From: Atherinomorus stipes
Taxonomy: Eukaryota; Chordata; Actinopteri; Atheriniformes; Atherinidae
Length of the DNA: 64,000 nucleotides
NCBI GenBank assembly: GCA_023101725.1
Contig: JALJCO010013699.1
Coordinates: forward strand, 1 to 64,000
Direction: 5' to 3'
Shown one piece after another: positions 10,781 through 21,568 of this stretch. Numbering within the stretch: the first letter of the stretch is position 1; every line of letters begins with the position of its first letter. The notes beneath the pieces were generated by a model. It worked only from the letters and a program-made list of their open reading frames with translations, was not told where the DNA came from and ran no database searches. The translations under genes and the position numbers were made by a program.

Positions 10781-11964
10781 TAGGTCAGTTGTTCCTCTAC
10801 ATCTCAGTTTATCAGGGTTTATGGACTTTTTTAGGAGACAAAACTTCTTATTTTTCCACATAATTCCAACTAATGACTCTCTGACTTTATTCAACAATTT
10901 AACTCTTAATGTCGCAATTTAAAAATTTAAAAGAAGTTGTATAAAAATAAAGCTTGGATGATTAATGGAGGCAAAAATTAAAATGATCAGAAGTCTATTT
11001 GGTAGTATTGTGTTGCTTTTATTGATTGTTGACTTTTATTCTGTAAAGCACTTTGGTTGGCCTCTAAAATGTGTTATATAAATAAAGCATTGACATTAAA
11101 GTTCTTTGCAACTGCAGTATCCTGTACTTATATCCTCCAACTCCAACAAATGCTATACGGCAAGATAATGCAGATTTGATGCTTATGGGTCAGGGTGACC
11201 TGAAAGGAGTATCAAAGATAAACATACAGTGTAATGCCTTACAGTAATAATACTTGACACAGTGATCACAGAAAATTAGGGTTTTATTTTTGCACACAAA
11301 AGGATAGCTCCAAGAAAAACACCCTGTGAGGGATTGAAATGAGCCTCTAGGTAAAACAGTAGAGCTTTGTTTGATTTTGAAGACACAACATCATAGTATG
11401 AGCACATAATCTAAACTCTTAATAGACAAGTGTGTGCTGCATGGTTGTGCAGTGGTTTGCCTCACTGCCTTGAAATGAGAAAATTCTTCGTAAGAATCTC
11501 AGCTGTGACCTTTCTGTTTGGGGTTTGTTTGGGTTTGGATAAGTTTTTCATGCACCTGTGTGGGTTTTCTGGTTCTCCAGTTTCCTTTCCAAGCTCAAAG
11601 CATAAATGTTGTGTTAAATGATTAATCTTAACTGACAGTAGGTATGGAGACTTTTGCAGGGGTCCATTTCTCAACCTGAACCTTTTTTTCCCCATAACGG
11701 TGCAGGATTGTTCTTTCAAAGTTACTTTTTTCCCCATTCATTTTTCCTTGTTATGATACAAAAATAGAGACAATGAAAGCATTTGCACCCTTTTTGGGAC
11801 CAAACCTTCCCCTTCTGTCTCTGAGCAGCCTGTTTGATTATCAGGCTAACAACATCTGCACCATGTGCCTTGTTAATCCAGAGAGCAAAAATCAAGTTTG
11901 ATTGTTGTTTTCCTGCTGATATAAGACTTTCCAAACCATAGGCTATATCATCCCCAAGTAATCA
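10781..11964. other. Gene-free stretch
   Basis: AT-rich DNA. At about 11030-11095 a tttattctgtaaagcactttgg...aaataaagc segment resembles the tail of a fish retroposon, too short to classify. No gene seen. Confidence 0.45.
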
Positions 11965-12478
11965 CAGTCATCCTCAAAATTATTCTTACCCTCTGATTAA
12001 AGAAAATGCGAAATTCAGAGTAATAATTCAAATAACAAGAAACTAAAGAAACTAGTAATAAATAAAAAATTACAAAAATCATAATTTATTGAAATTAAAT
12101 ATTGCTTCTGAATTGTGGCTACAAATAATCATTTAAAAATATTAGAGCACCTTTTGCAAAAACAGTGGACCTAATACCTGTCAACAGGTGTAGACATCGT
12201 TTTGAACATGACAGCAAACACCTGATTGCAGTCATAACCTCACAGGGTTGCTCAACAAAATGTTAGCTTCAGAGTCTCATCAGGCTTGTTTACTTGTTTT
12301 ATTTTTTCTGTGTTTGTTTTTAATATTTTTGTTGAACTACAGTTCAAAATCAATGTCATAATTTTCAAAGAATTTTTTTTTACGTATTATCACATTTGCC
12401 AATTTCAATCTGTTTCACTGACAGCTGATTTTCTGGCTAAACCAAATCAACACAGACTGAAAACAACCTAATACTGTA
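11965..12478. mobile_element. Tc1/mariner-type MITE, copy 1
   Basis: It begins cacagtcatcctcaaaatta and ends at actgta. It is collinear over its whole length with the copy at 45838-46797: shared words include ttctgaattgtgg, cctgtcaacaggtgtagaca, cacctgattgcagtcat and tcaatgtcataattttcaaa. It has no coding capacity. Its ends are more decayed than those of the other copy. Confidence 0.65.
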
Positions 12479-12483
12479 TGAGG

Positions 12484-12730
12484 AATGTGGGGAGTGGGTA
12501 GCCTAATGGGGATGTTGCAGGCTTTGGCACAGCAGACCGGGGTTGAGTCCCCAACACGGCACTCAGGTGAACCACCATGGACCCTTGAGTGAGGTCCTTA
12601 ACCGCCACCAACTGCTTCCTGGGTGCTGTAATTGGCTGCCCACTGCTATCAGGTTCAACAGATGGGTTAAATGCAGAGAATGAATTTCCTAATTGGCTCT
12701 CTAATTGGGATTGATAAACTATATATTATT
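12484..12730 (+). mobile_element. tRNA-derived SINE
   Basis: The 5' part has an A-box-like GTAGCCTAATGG (about 12498) and a B-box-like GGGTTGAGTCCC (about 12539). The body has ccaccatggacccttgagtg, aggtccttaac and ggctgcccactgct. The tail is tggttaaatgcagagaatgaatttcc followed by attgggattgataaa. This is the layout of a widespread fish SINE with a LINE-like tail. A 5'-truncated second copy lies at 32950-33105. Confidence 0.7.
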
Positions 12731-14984
12731 ATCTTTTTTAAAAAAGGAAAAACAATTGCACTGAGGATTTTTAAGTAAATATTTTGCAAAGATGCTGGTC
12801 TACCATCATCTCCTCCTGCCTCCTCAGTGCATTGCGAATTGCATGTCCACGATGACAAAACAATTTAACCCGGCCAAGAGAATCAATGATTGACTCTTTG
12901 TTGGTGCTATCTTGTTGCCCCCGGCACATAATTCCTGTATATAAACACTGCATGGCATAAAATATGAAGCAAAAGTGGTTCAGAAAATTAACTGACATGA
13001 ATCAACCACATAGCACAGTATACTCCCTCTACTAAAAACATGCACATGCAAACAAAGTGGTATGATACTTTTGCTTGTTTTTTGTTTTCTTTCTTTCTAA
13101 TAGTCATGTTTGACTGTGTATTTGCTTCTAAGAGTGCAGTGGTCGTCCTTCCTGCCTCTGTGTTCGTCCCCAGCATTCACTGTGTCAGCTCTTGTTGATT
13201 TCCGCAGGGGAAGTTGCCTCAGTGCTATCCTCAGACAAAGCCCTGACCCCGGGGGTTAAGGAATGTGAACCCAAGGCTGTGACGATTGGGACCTTCCTTC
13301 AGGGCAGACAATGCCGGACACCTCCACAAATGGCCTAATGATGTTAAAATGCTTCTCATATCCCTCCTTATTCCTCTGTTCACAATCAACTGGTCACATT
13401 TAAGTGGAATCAGATTCAAAAAGGAGAAATATCACAAAGTCAGCTTTGTGTTTGACTTCTTGCTCTATGCTGTTCCTTTTATATTTCTTCTTGGTTGAGA
13501 GGTTTGATATAGTTTTAATGAAGCATTTTTCTCTTTTTTTTAATTTGATGATTTATTGGAGGGAAAATTAAAACCTGCAATCTATATTTATCTGTAAATT
13601 CCTTCTGACTGGAAACCATTGTCAATGCCATTGAAACAGTCCATAATAACTTTTACGAATTAGCTTTTTGTGAATGGTCAAAGTACAAAGGAGACCAAAA
13701 GGCTCTTGTCTCATTTATCACCCACTTTAAGAGAGGGAGAAAGAGGAGTAGGAGGACTGTCAAAACAGCCATACCAAAGCGTAGCCCAGTAGTGGTGGTC
13801 TCTCATCCCCCTGAGGCCCAGACACACCACATAAAGTTGAGGAACAGAAACAGAGAGAAAGAAGAGACCCATCTGAGCTAAGAGATATTGCAATTTAGGG
13901 GGCAAATGTAGACACAAGGCCTCAGCAGGCTGAGGTGTGAGGCAATGAGGAGTGCCAAAGCAGCCTCCAGAGAATTTATATGGATGGAGGTGAAGGGTCA
14001 GAGCGCTATTAATCATGGCTCGAGCCCAGGATTAAATAGCTCGATCTTGTGGGAAGATGAGAGAACCCATCCAGATCGAGGTGTTTAAAAGGACGGTGTT
14101 ATGGCTGTCTTGGATTACAGAGCGAGGGCCTGAAGCGAAAGGGGTATCCAAAAACCCCCTGACAAGCTAAATAACTCAATGAACATCATCTTGCAAACAT
14201 TGTTAAAAGACGTCAGCATACTGTAGAAGACAGATGAGGGAAACAGCCACATAAAAGCAAGATAATCAGCCATCCCAACTCATTTTTCTCCTCTCACACC
14301 TACACAGAAACACACATACATCCCAACACACATGCGCACCAACACACCTTGAATCAGTGCCCAGTCAGACTTAATTTCTCTCTCATTTTTTCATACAATT
14401 GCCTTTGATCTCTGATGTGCCATGCATTGCATTAATTATGCATCACGCCTCAGTGCAAACGTGGCGAACACCTTCGAGGTCTTAATAAAAGCAGGCTCAT
14501 CATAGGGGCCTAGAGGATGGCTACAGGAGACATTTTCTTAGCCTACATCGCTCGTTTATGCACCCTGTATGGGAGAAAATGGAATGCTTGTATTTGATCT
14601 GCTTCCATCTCAGCGTGGACCAGAGGAGGGACATTCGTCAGCCTCCTCCTCGTCGACGCTCGCAGGATGGAGTGAGGAAGTAGAGGAGGTGCACGCGAGG
14701 CGGTTGTGACTCGAATTAAGCCTTAGAATGATGCAGATGTAGATTGCAGATTGATCTAATGCAGTGAGTTATGTAAATGAGTGCTGCTGCTGCTGCTTAC
14801 TATAAAGTGAGCCCAGAGGCGCTAATGTGAATCTACTGCAAACTTTTATCCATCTGCAATAAATTCATTGATTTCTTTTTAGTTAATGCCATGTTAGCAA
14901 GTATAAGAATGGACTTCATTAGCCAATATAGTATGGAGGGGGTGTTAGCATATGCATTCATAATTTAGCATAAGTTCTTGAAGT
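12731..14984. other. Gene-free stretch upstream of the rxra promoter
   Basis: No gene recognised. It is mostly single-copy-looking DNA. Two places look regulatory by motif content: about 14421-14446 (ATGCATTGCATTAATTATGCAT) and about 14740-14890 (octamer-like atgtaaat, a short GCT repeat, and ATTA words). About 13711-14016 is open on the minus strand but shows no domain. Confidence 0.45.
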
Positions 14985-15905
14985 TTTTCTTGTCGGTGAT
15001 CAACCCTTTGTGCTGGGATTGAAGAAGCCAAGGATAGTCTCTTTGGCTGCAAAATTTGAGTTTGTTATGCTTTAAAGGTCAAAATGCCTCATAAATCATG
15101 AGCCACCTCAGATTTTTGCTTATTTTGCTCCCAAGAAATAAAAATTTCTTGTAGTCTTACAAGTTCCTTGGACATTGGCTGCTTTTTCACTCATTTCCAC
15201 ACCAATCCATCACCAGGGCCATTATCAGAGGAATCTGCTTTGTTTGTTAAACCCACTTAACACTGACCTATGAATCATTCAAGCGTGAAAAAAAGGCAAT
15301 TCAAGGGATGGACAAGTACCCTGTCTACACATTACAGAAAATTTGGCAAAATAATCTATTTTAAATAAGACTTTAAGGGTAAAACTGAAGTATATCTTTG
15401 CTGGAAGACCTGATACAGGACCTGAGGGATCAGAAATGGTCTTTCATAGAAGGGTGGCTGTCAGGAAGGTATTCTAAAAAGGGGGAATGAAGAGAAAAGG
15501 GCTGAGGTATGCTAAATGGAGTGAGAGTTGGCCAGAAAACCAGTGTCAACAGGTCTTATTGGAGTGATGAATCCTCCTCAGATGCCTGAACCTCAACATG
15601 AGTGTGGGATCATTTTGACAGAGCAGAATAAAAAGTAGCAAACATCCAAAGTAGAGCCCTGGAAAGTCCTTCAAGGAGCCTGCAGAACTTGTTCCATGAA
15701 GAGAAAAGAGAGTTCAGGCTGTGCTGAAGAATAAAAATGCTGACTTTCAAGTTGCTGAATTGAACAACTATGCTTTGCATTATATAATGTACTTCCATTT
15801 ATTCATGCATTTTCAATAACTCACTCCACATTTTTCCCCCTCTTTTTTTCTTGGCAGTACATAAAGAAATGAGGGCTGGTTCAAGATTTTTGCACAGTAC
15901 CCCTC
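14985..15905 (+). mobile_element. Decayed Tc1-like element
   Basis: The right end reads ggctggttcaagatttttgcacagtac, the usual terminal sequence of a fish Tc1-like family with CAGTACTGTGCAAAA-type ends. The body contains transposase remnants (about 15330-15770). The left terminus was not located and the start given is approximate, based on tgatcaaccctttgtgctgg words that belong to the same family in my memory. Confidence 0.55.
15330..15770 (+). pseudogene. Tc1-like transposase remnant
   Basis: Broken reading frames give pieces of a Tc1-type DDE transposase, the enzyme that cuts and re-joins the element at TA sites. Visible pieces are a YWSDESS segment near 15560 (first catalytic aspartate region), a VWDHFDRAE segment near 15605 in the place of the usual C-terminal IE.VWD.L.R region, and EVLQEAW-like and RVQAVLKNK-like echoes near 15660-15740 after frameshifts. 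Stops and indels are frequent and the middle catalytic region is not readable. It cannot encode an active enzyme. The assignment rests on family memory, not a search. Confidence 0.6.
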
Positions 15906-16399
15906 TGTTTTTAGAGGCATGACACACATTTTTCCATTTCTTTACAGTGTTTTCCTCGTTTGTAACCGAATGCACCAAACATGAAAAGATGCAAGGGTAA
16001 TCTCGAGTTTCAGCCACTTAAACAAAGACTTCTGCAAAAGCCAAGTTTAGATTAGCAGATTTTTAGATCGGATTAAGATAGGTTAAACTGCTATCAAAGC
16101 TCAGTACTTGTTGTGTGCAGCTGAACATGGCAGCTTCTAAGAGAACGATGGGCTTATTTCAGGCGGTAGAAAAATCTGCCTGCAGAGCCAAGAGTCCTGG
16201 TTCAACACATGTGACCAGGTTAAAATAACAGGAGATAAGCGCTGAAGAGAGTAAGTAGCTGCCGCTCAGCTGAAAGGGCTCCAAGTGATTAAGAAACATC
16301 AACTGGCGGAAAATTTCTAGGATAAAATGTGCAGTGCAATCCTAATTTTTCCATGTTTGGTGTGATTCATTTCAAAGCACACAAAAGACAAATGAAAGG
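15906..16399. other. Gene-free stretch just upstream of the promoter region
   Basis: No repeat or gene is recognised. A G10 run lies at about 16399-16408. No convincing TATA box is seen close to the first exon. Confidence 0.45.
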
Positions 16400-16499
16400 G
16401 GGGGGGGGTTAAAAATCCTCTCGTTTCTCTGGTGTCGCTGCAGTCCGGTCTTCGTTGGTGGGAGTACCCCCTGCACAGGTCCCTTTTGCTGTACTGTTC

Positions 16500-16831
16500 C
16501 AGTAGTTGGAGTTGTTGTACAACCGAGCACGAGAGAGGGAGAGAGGAGAGGAGTGAGAGCGCTGCAGCTGAGTGAGCAAACAGAGGCAGAAACATTAGGT
16601 TATCTTCTGATACTATCAGACATCGACCTGTCACTTTTACCGCTCAGAGCCAAATCTCGTCTGCTTCAGGAGGTCCACAGCAGCCGCAACTGCAGCGCCC
16701 TGCTCCGGTTTACTTTGCTCGAGCAGCCGCTTGTGAGAAAAGGGGAAAAAAAGAAAAAGAAAGAAAAAGAAGAAGAAAAAACTCCCGAGCGCGGTCGTCT
16801 CAGCTGGCATGAGCTAACCTCCGAGTCAGAC
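16500..16831 (+). other. rxra: Probable 5' UTR part of rxra exon 1
   Basis: The exon start is approximate. A purine-rich tract (AAAG/GAA repeats) lies at about 16738-16790. The frame of the main ATG is open upstream for about 93 codons but has no ATG in that stretch. A two-codon upstream ORF (ATG AGC TAA) lies at 16809-16817. The placement as UTR is inferred from the downstream coding start and splice donor. Confidence 0.45.
16809..16817 (+). other. Minimal upstream ORF (Met-Ser-stop)
   Basis: ATG AGC TAA, ending 14 nt before the main ATG and in another frame. If the transcript starts upstream, as expected, this could reduce or gate initiation at the main ATG. Seen directly; the effect is inference. 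Confidence 0.5.
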
Positions 16832-16859
16832 ATGGAAACCAAACCGTTCCTGTCATTGG
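16832..16859 (+). CDS. rxra: Retinoid X receptor alpha, first coding exon (partial)
   Basis: Encodes METKPFLSL plus the first base (G) of codon 10, then a consensus donor GTAAGT at 16860. RXR alpha is a nuclear receptor that binds 9-cis-retinoids and acts in the nucleus, as partner of RAR, PPAR, TR, VDR and LXR or as a homodimer. The human protein starts MDTKHFLPLD and, as I recall, its first coding exon also ends after 28 nt in phase 1, so both peptide and exon border agree. The ATG context (GAC ATG G) is good. The A/B, zinc-finger and ligand-binding exons are not in the window. The call rests on ten residues plus exon structure. Another RXR paralogue or a chance match is possible but less likely. 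Which teleost duplicate this is cannot be told. Confidence 0.6.
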
Positions 16860-17430
16860 GTAAGTTTGTTTGTTTAATGACAGAGCCTTGCCTTGTTATG
16901 AAAAAGCTTGGTTTTGATAGCACTTGTATCGGTACAGGCTCGTGTGAGAGGTGTCCTCGCGCTGCGTTAATTCTTTTCTCAGGTTTTTGACAGCGCGTGG
17001 AACGAGTTGCCAAATGTACGGAGCAGTTGTCATGCGGCTTTATTTCACATCGTGTTTACAAAGACTTTTTCTTTAAATGTTCGTTTCACGAAAGCAGGCG
17101 CGTGCTCCCCTATGCTGAATGCCTTATGCTGCCATATGAGCTGATGACATTTCACTTTGATACGGAGTGACATCGCTCGAGGTCTGCCGCGCGCATAGCT
17201 CGCGTGCGCTGCGTTGAAACGTACCAGTTCGAACTTTTTTCCTCTTTAAGTTTTAACTTTTAGGTACTCTAGCATGTCTTGCCATTTCAAACAGTTTGAA
17301 AACAATAATTTGAAAAAAAGATAAGCTTCGTGTCTGCACGTTTTCTTTGCTCACTCGCGAATTTTAAACCCCCCTGCAGAAAACAAAGGAGTTTCAGCCC
17401 GCACGAGCGGTCCAGTTTAGATTGTTTTAT

Positions 17431-19889
17431 CCGCTTTAAGATGCTCTGAGTTATGAATAATGTTGTGCCAGAGGTGTTTTTATTTATCTTTTTTTTTTTA
17501 GCTGGAAAACTTTAAGCTTAAGACCTGCTTTCCACGTGATTCAATTTCCAAGCTCAAAGCTTGTGAATTCAACTTAAAACTGATCTCAAACTAAGCTGCT
17601 TGACTCATGAAGCAAAGTTTGTATTTAGATTATGGGAAATACCTTTTCAGGTAACCTCTGTGTATTGCGTACGAGTTTGATTTTGGGGGCTATTTTGTGG
17701 ATGGGAACTGTCAAAAAGCAAAATTGAAGTTTTAAATTTGTGATTCTGCTGTTTAATCAAAGGTCATCTGTTTTGTGCAAACTGGGCTGCAAAAGCCAGA
17801 TTAAACACACCGACAAGCATGTTGCACTGTAAATCATTAATGCAAAATGCTACTGTAAGTTTGTTTAAGTGAGCAGAGTGGACCCTTGCCCCCCCTCCCT
17901 GCAGCAGAGATGAGCACAGATCTGGTAGGTGAGCCCCATTATTGTGTCTGCTGCTCTTTCATGAGGGTGTCACGTTGCACTTTGTGCATACAGGCAGCTG
18001 ATGATATGTGTCAGAGGAGATTTGGTAGGGACCTTGTGAGCGCTGGGAGCCTTTCTTCAGTTGCAGGCCCTCTGCTCTCTGACACTGTCGCCACAACACC
18101 CTTTATGTGGCTTCCCAGAAATACGCTAAACCACCGTGCGCTGCACACGCTGACAGACTGTTATTACAGGTCCACACCGTGTTGTGTGTCCATGCTGAAG
18201 TAGGTTCAAGCTCAGTCTTATCTGACAGCCTCCATGGCTGCGTTTGGGTCTCATCTTTTCCTCCATGCAACATCTGTATAAGCCTGTAGTCCTATTTTCT
18301 CTGCTTTTTAAATCACCACTTGTATTTTCACTTGCACTAGAGCACCAGTTGTTAATTGGGGGGATCTCAAGGACGCCACCGTTTGCAAAGACCTTGGATT
18401 TATCGATTTTCCGCTTACTCAGTGCAATTATCTAATGTCGTAATGCATTAGAAATTCCAGCTTGCATCTGTTTGAAATGACAGTGAACACATTTTACAAT
18501 TATAGATTGGTTGTTGGGTGTGATGACGGCACCTCTATTTGGCACTATATACTCAGCACTGTGAGCTGATGTGCTGCCTGGTCCCACCACCCAACCACCC
18601 CCCACACTTTTCATATCTGACATTAGTCTACGAGGACTGGAGGGATGACATTGAAAGGAGAATATGTCCTTTAGTCAAAGCATTACCGGGATGATCATGA
18701 CAGTCTGTCAGCGGAATAAACATAGTGAAAGGGAAGGAGAGCTGTTGTACAGCTGAGCTTTTTGAAGTCATTTTGGTCTGTGAATATTGATTTTTCTGTG
18801 GAGCTGAAAACTTTGCGGCAAAAATATGACCACAAATATGGTGTCTCTTAATGAAATTTCAGCTGTGGAATGCTGTGCATGTCAACTTTTTATTTGATTA
18901 TTTTTCTCATATTGAAATCATGAGTCTGGGATAGAGGTTGTTGTACGGTATCATTTTAAGACTTTGAAATGTGAAGAAACTAATTTTGGCAATTGAAATA
19001 AATTGGCTTGACTATATTTAGGCTGAAGAATGGTGCATATAGCTGTAGTATTTTGATCCTTTTTAATCTAATGTTCGGTCATTTCCTTTAAAAAAAAACA
19101 AAGAAGGGGGTCAAGTGTGCTGTAAATATTTTTAATGAAAAACAGTTTGTCTTTATGCATAAAGGCTGATCTGTATTAGACATATAGTTAAATATAGTTC
19201 TGCCATTGTCAAGATGAGTAAAAAAAAAGATTTTAAGTAGGCGAGACGGGAATGTGTCCTACACAAAAATAAAAGCACAGTCTCATAAAATAAAGTACCT
19301 AACCGTGCCTTTTAGTGTTTCATAGGATTGTCACTGGGGTGAAAAATAAAAACGGTCAGGAAAGTGCTCATGAACACACCGAATTGACTCCAGTCTTGGG
19401 TGTACCTTCGGCGCATGCACAAAATAGGTCACCACAACAGCAGGTGGCATTAATCTATATTGCTCTTTATCTGGTTTATCATCTTCACTTCTGGTCTTCT
19501 TGTTCACCAATTTGATAGCAAGAACTAGCCCTCCTCCAGTCTGATTGGTCAGCCCTTCACTGACTGAACGACTGTCCAATGCTGATTACCCATGTAACTT
19601 GCTAAAAAGAACGCCAACAGCATTGGTGGCTGTTGATGACAGCCGACGACATGGAACACACCGAACTGACATGTCCTCAACTTAAAATAACTTCAAGACG
19701 ACGGCCTAAAGTCATCCTGGTGTGTCTCCGTCTTTTAAAGTTACCCTCAACAGGGCAGTTTGTACCTCACAAAGATCGAATGGCCTCCAGAGATACAGCA
19801 CTGCTCTTTATACGCTACATACTGCACTGTTGAGAGTAAACGGCAGTAACTTTAAGGGTCCCTCCCCAGTGACAATTCTTTATACCCCT
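17431..19889. other. Intronic stretch, no repeat recognised
   Basis: Single-copy-looking. At 17880-17935 a pyrimidine tract and CAG acceptor are followed 24 nt later by TAG|GTGAGC, a weak micro-exon candidate. The part at about 19310-19890 has the look of old repeat DNA but no family could be named. Confidence 0.4.
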
Positions 19890-20035
19890 AAGAATTGGAT
19901 ACATAATTTTCTAACCGTGCACCCAAAGCTGGATTTATACTCACACGGCGTCTGTATACGGTCAGTTATGGTGCCACTGCCATGTTCTCCTTGTAGATCC
20001 ATGGAGGTTTGACGCACAGCTCTTCCAGACCTGAC
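19890..20035. repeat. Fragment of a fish dispersed repeat
   Basis: Contains gctggatttatactcaca followed by ggcgtctgtatacggtcagt, words that recur in a fish hAT-like family as I recall them (usual form gctggatttatacttctgcg). No ends or target duplication are visible, so this is a fragment call only. Confidence 0.35.
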
Positions 20036-20099
20036 GTGGAAAGACTTTTCCAGGAGCTTCTTTCTTGGTTTGTATTGTGATTAGGGGAAGTGCTTAACA

Positions 20100-20460
20100 G
20101 AAACAACAGTCAAGATGTTAAATACCGAGAATGAACTCTATTGAGGATGCTTACAATCTCTCTGGCTATAAAAGACCTTCAGGAAGATTGGAGTAGTCCT
20201 GCTCCGTCTTGCTTGGCAGCCATACCATTGACGAAAAGGTATGTTTGAGTAAAAAAAAAAAAAATATGAAGAACTTCCTGAAAAGCCCACCTCTCGTGTC
20301 ATTAAGCATGGTGCTGGTCTTACCATGCTTTGGGCTTTTGTTGCCATAGGGAACAGCTCGCTGGTAAAGATGAGAATAGATTCATTGGGTAGCTAATAAT
20401 CCACAGTGGACTATGACATGTTGGGGAAGCTGAAGTTTGGTCAGTGTTAACATGAGTAAA
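20100..20460 (+). pseudogene. Possible Tc1-like transposase fragment
   Basis: At 20304-20390 one frame reads IKHGAGLTMLWAFVAIGN followed by SLVK, which parallels the KHGGG..MLWGCF.ASG...LV region just downstream of the first catalytic aspartate in Tc1-like transposases. Upstream and downstream frames are broken, with a 14-base A run near 20251. No terminal repeats were found. This is a remnant at best; the assignment is by motif memory. Confidence 0.4.
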
Positions 20461-20816
20461 ATTTTGTGGACAGACTTCTAAAGGACAGTGCATGTAAGAA
20501 GAACGGTTGGAAGCCCCTCAGACAAGTAATGCACATCTATAATGACGTTGGTTTATAATGCCTGCAAAACGTGCATCATTTTTCCCGAGTTTAGCCAAAC
20601 TTGACTCTTCTATGTGTGGGAACATAAGATGCTCCAATCATGCAGACTCACTTTTCTAAAATCTCTGAAGTTCATGGTCTTTGATGAGAAAGTGAGATTC
20701 ATGGTGGTGTGTGTCTAAACTGGGTGGGGGGCGGTGGTAGTGCGGGCTACATTCCTCCTCTGGCAGTAACTCAGGAACAAAGGTAATACTGGGAGAGGTT
20801 GTGTGTCTGCTGGGAG

Positions 20817-20839
20817 GTGTGTGTGTGTGTGTGTGTGTG
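20817..20839. repeat. (GT)n microsatellite
   Basis: An uninterrupted GT dinucleotide run of about 11 units, likely length-polymorphic. Confidence 0.9.
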
Positions 20840-21520
20840 GTGGGAGTGGGCCTGGTGGAATTACACTGCCAAAAGCATTTGGCCAAGTTTGTCTTTTACG
20901 GCCGTCCAGTTTTGTGTTCCTGATGTGATGCTTTTGCTCCCCTTTTGAGAAAAGGGCCTGCAGCTGTCATTTTTATTGGAGCAGTTTTACAGCGAGACTT
21001 AATGGCTTAAAGTGACAGCTCTCTCCCTCTCCTTTTTTCTCTTTTTTTCCCCCTTCTCTTTCTCTCAATCTCACCCATGAGGCCTTTAACTAAAGCAAAT
21101 CAAAGAAAATTTGCTCGCCTTCTGTGTGCCCACCCTCCACTTTCCCACCCCTCACCCATGCCATCATCCAAATCAAACCATAAGAGAGGGGAAAAATGGA
21201 TTCATGCTCAATTATGAGCACAAAAAAAGAAGCTGTGTCGACCATTGTGTGTTTTCTTCATGGAATATCCGCGCTTATCAGTGTGAGGCATTAATTATAC
21301 TCCATGACTAAGAAAAAAGCTGCTTTGGCTTTAGATAAAACGATGCATATTTTAGTCTGTCATACCGTCTCCTCTCTCCTCGGCGGCCCACACTTGTTTA
21401 TGTTCTAAACATAGTACGAATCAGAAAGTGCTTGAAGGCTTTCTGATGCACGAATCTTGAAATGACTCAAGGGCTTGTTAATTATTTGTGCAAGGAGCTG
21501 CTCGCTCGCAGGAGGTCTTT

Positions 21521-21568
21521 ATTGATAACGGCCACATTGAACTTTGCACCTCAGACCTTGACCTTTGC
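21521..21568. promoter_or_regulatory. Candidate nuclear-receptor/GATA motif cluster
   Basis: Within 48 bp lie TTGATAACG (GATA-like, 21522-21530), TGAACTTTGCACCT (21538-21551; on the minus strand AGGTGCAAAGTTCA, a DR1-like HNF4/RXR site) and GACCTTGACCTTTGC (21554-21568; on the minus strand GCAAAGGTCAAGGTC, with an extended TCAAGGTC half-site of ERR/NR5A type). Motifs are seen directly. Binding and function inside an rxra intron are inference. Confidence 0.35.

Larger units (their letters stand above)
16400..17430 (+). promoter_or_regulatory. rxra: Probable CpG-rich rxra promoter region
   Basis: CpG dinucleotides are clearly denser here than in the flanking DNA, with clusters at about 16430-16560, 16780-16800 and 17090-17230 (ccgcgcgcatagctcgcgtg). 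The region encloses the recognised first coding exon. No TATA box or initiator could be assigned, so a dispersed CpG-type promoter is inferred and the transcription start is not fixed. Confidence 0.5.

Noticed and set aside
16666..17013. 115-codon minus-strand open frame over the rxra first exon
   Set aside because: It is the reverse of the 5' UTR purine tract, giving Ser/Phe-rich low-complexity protein.
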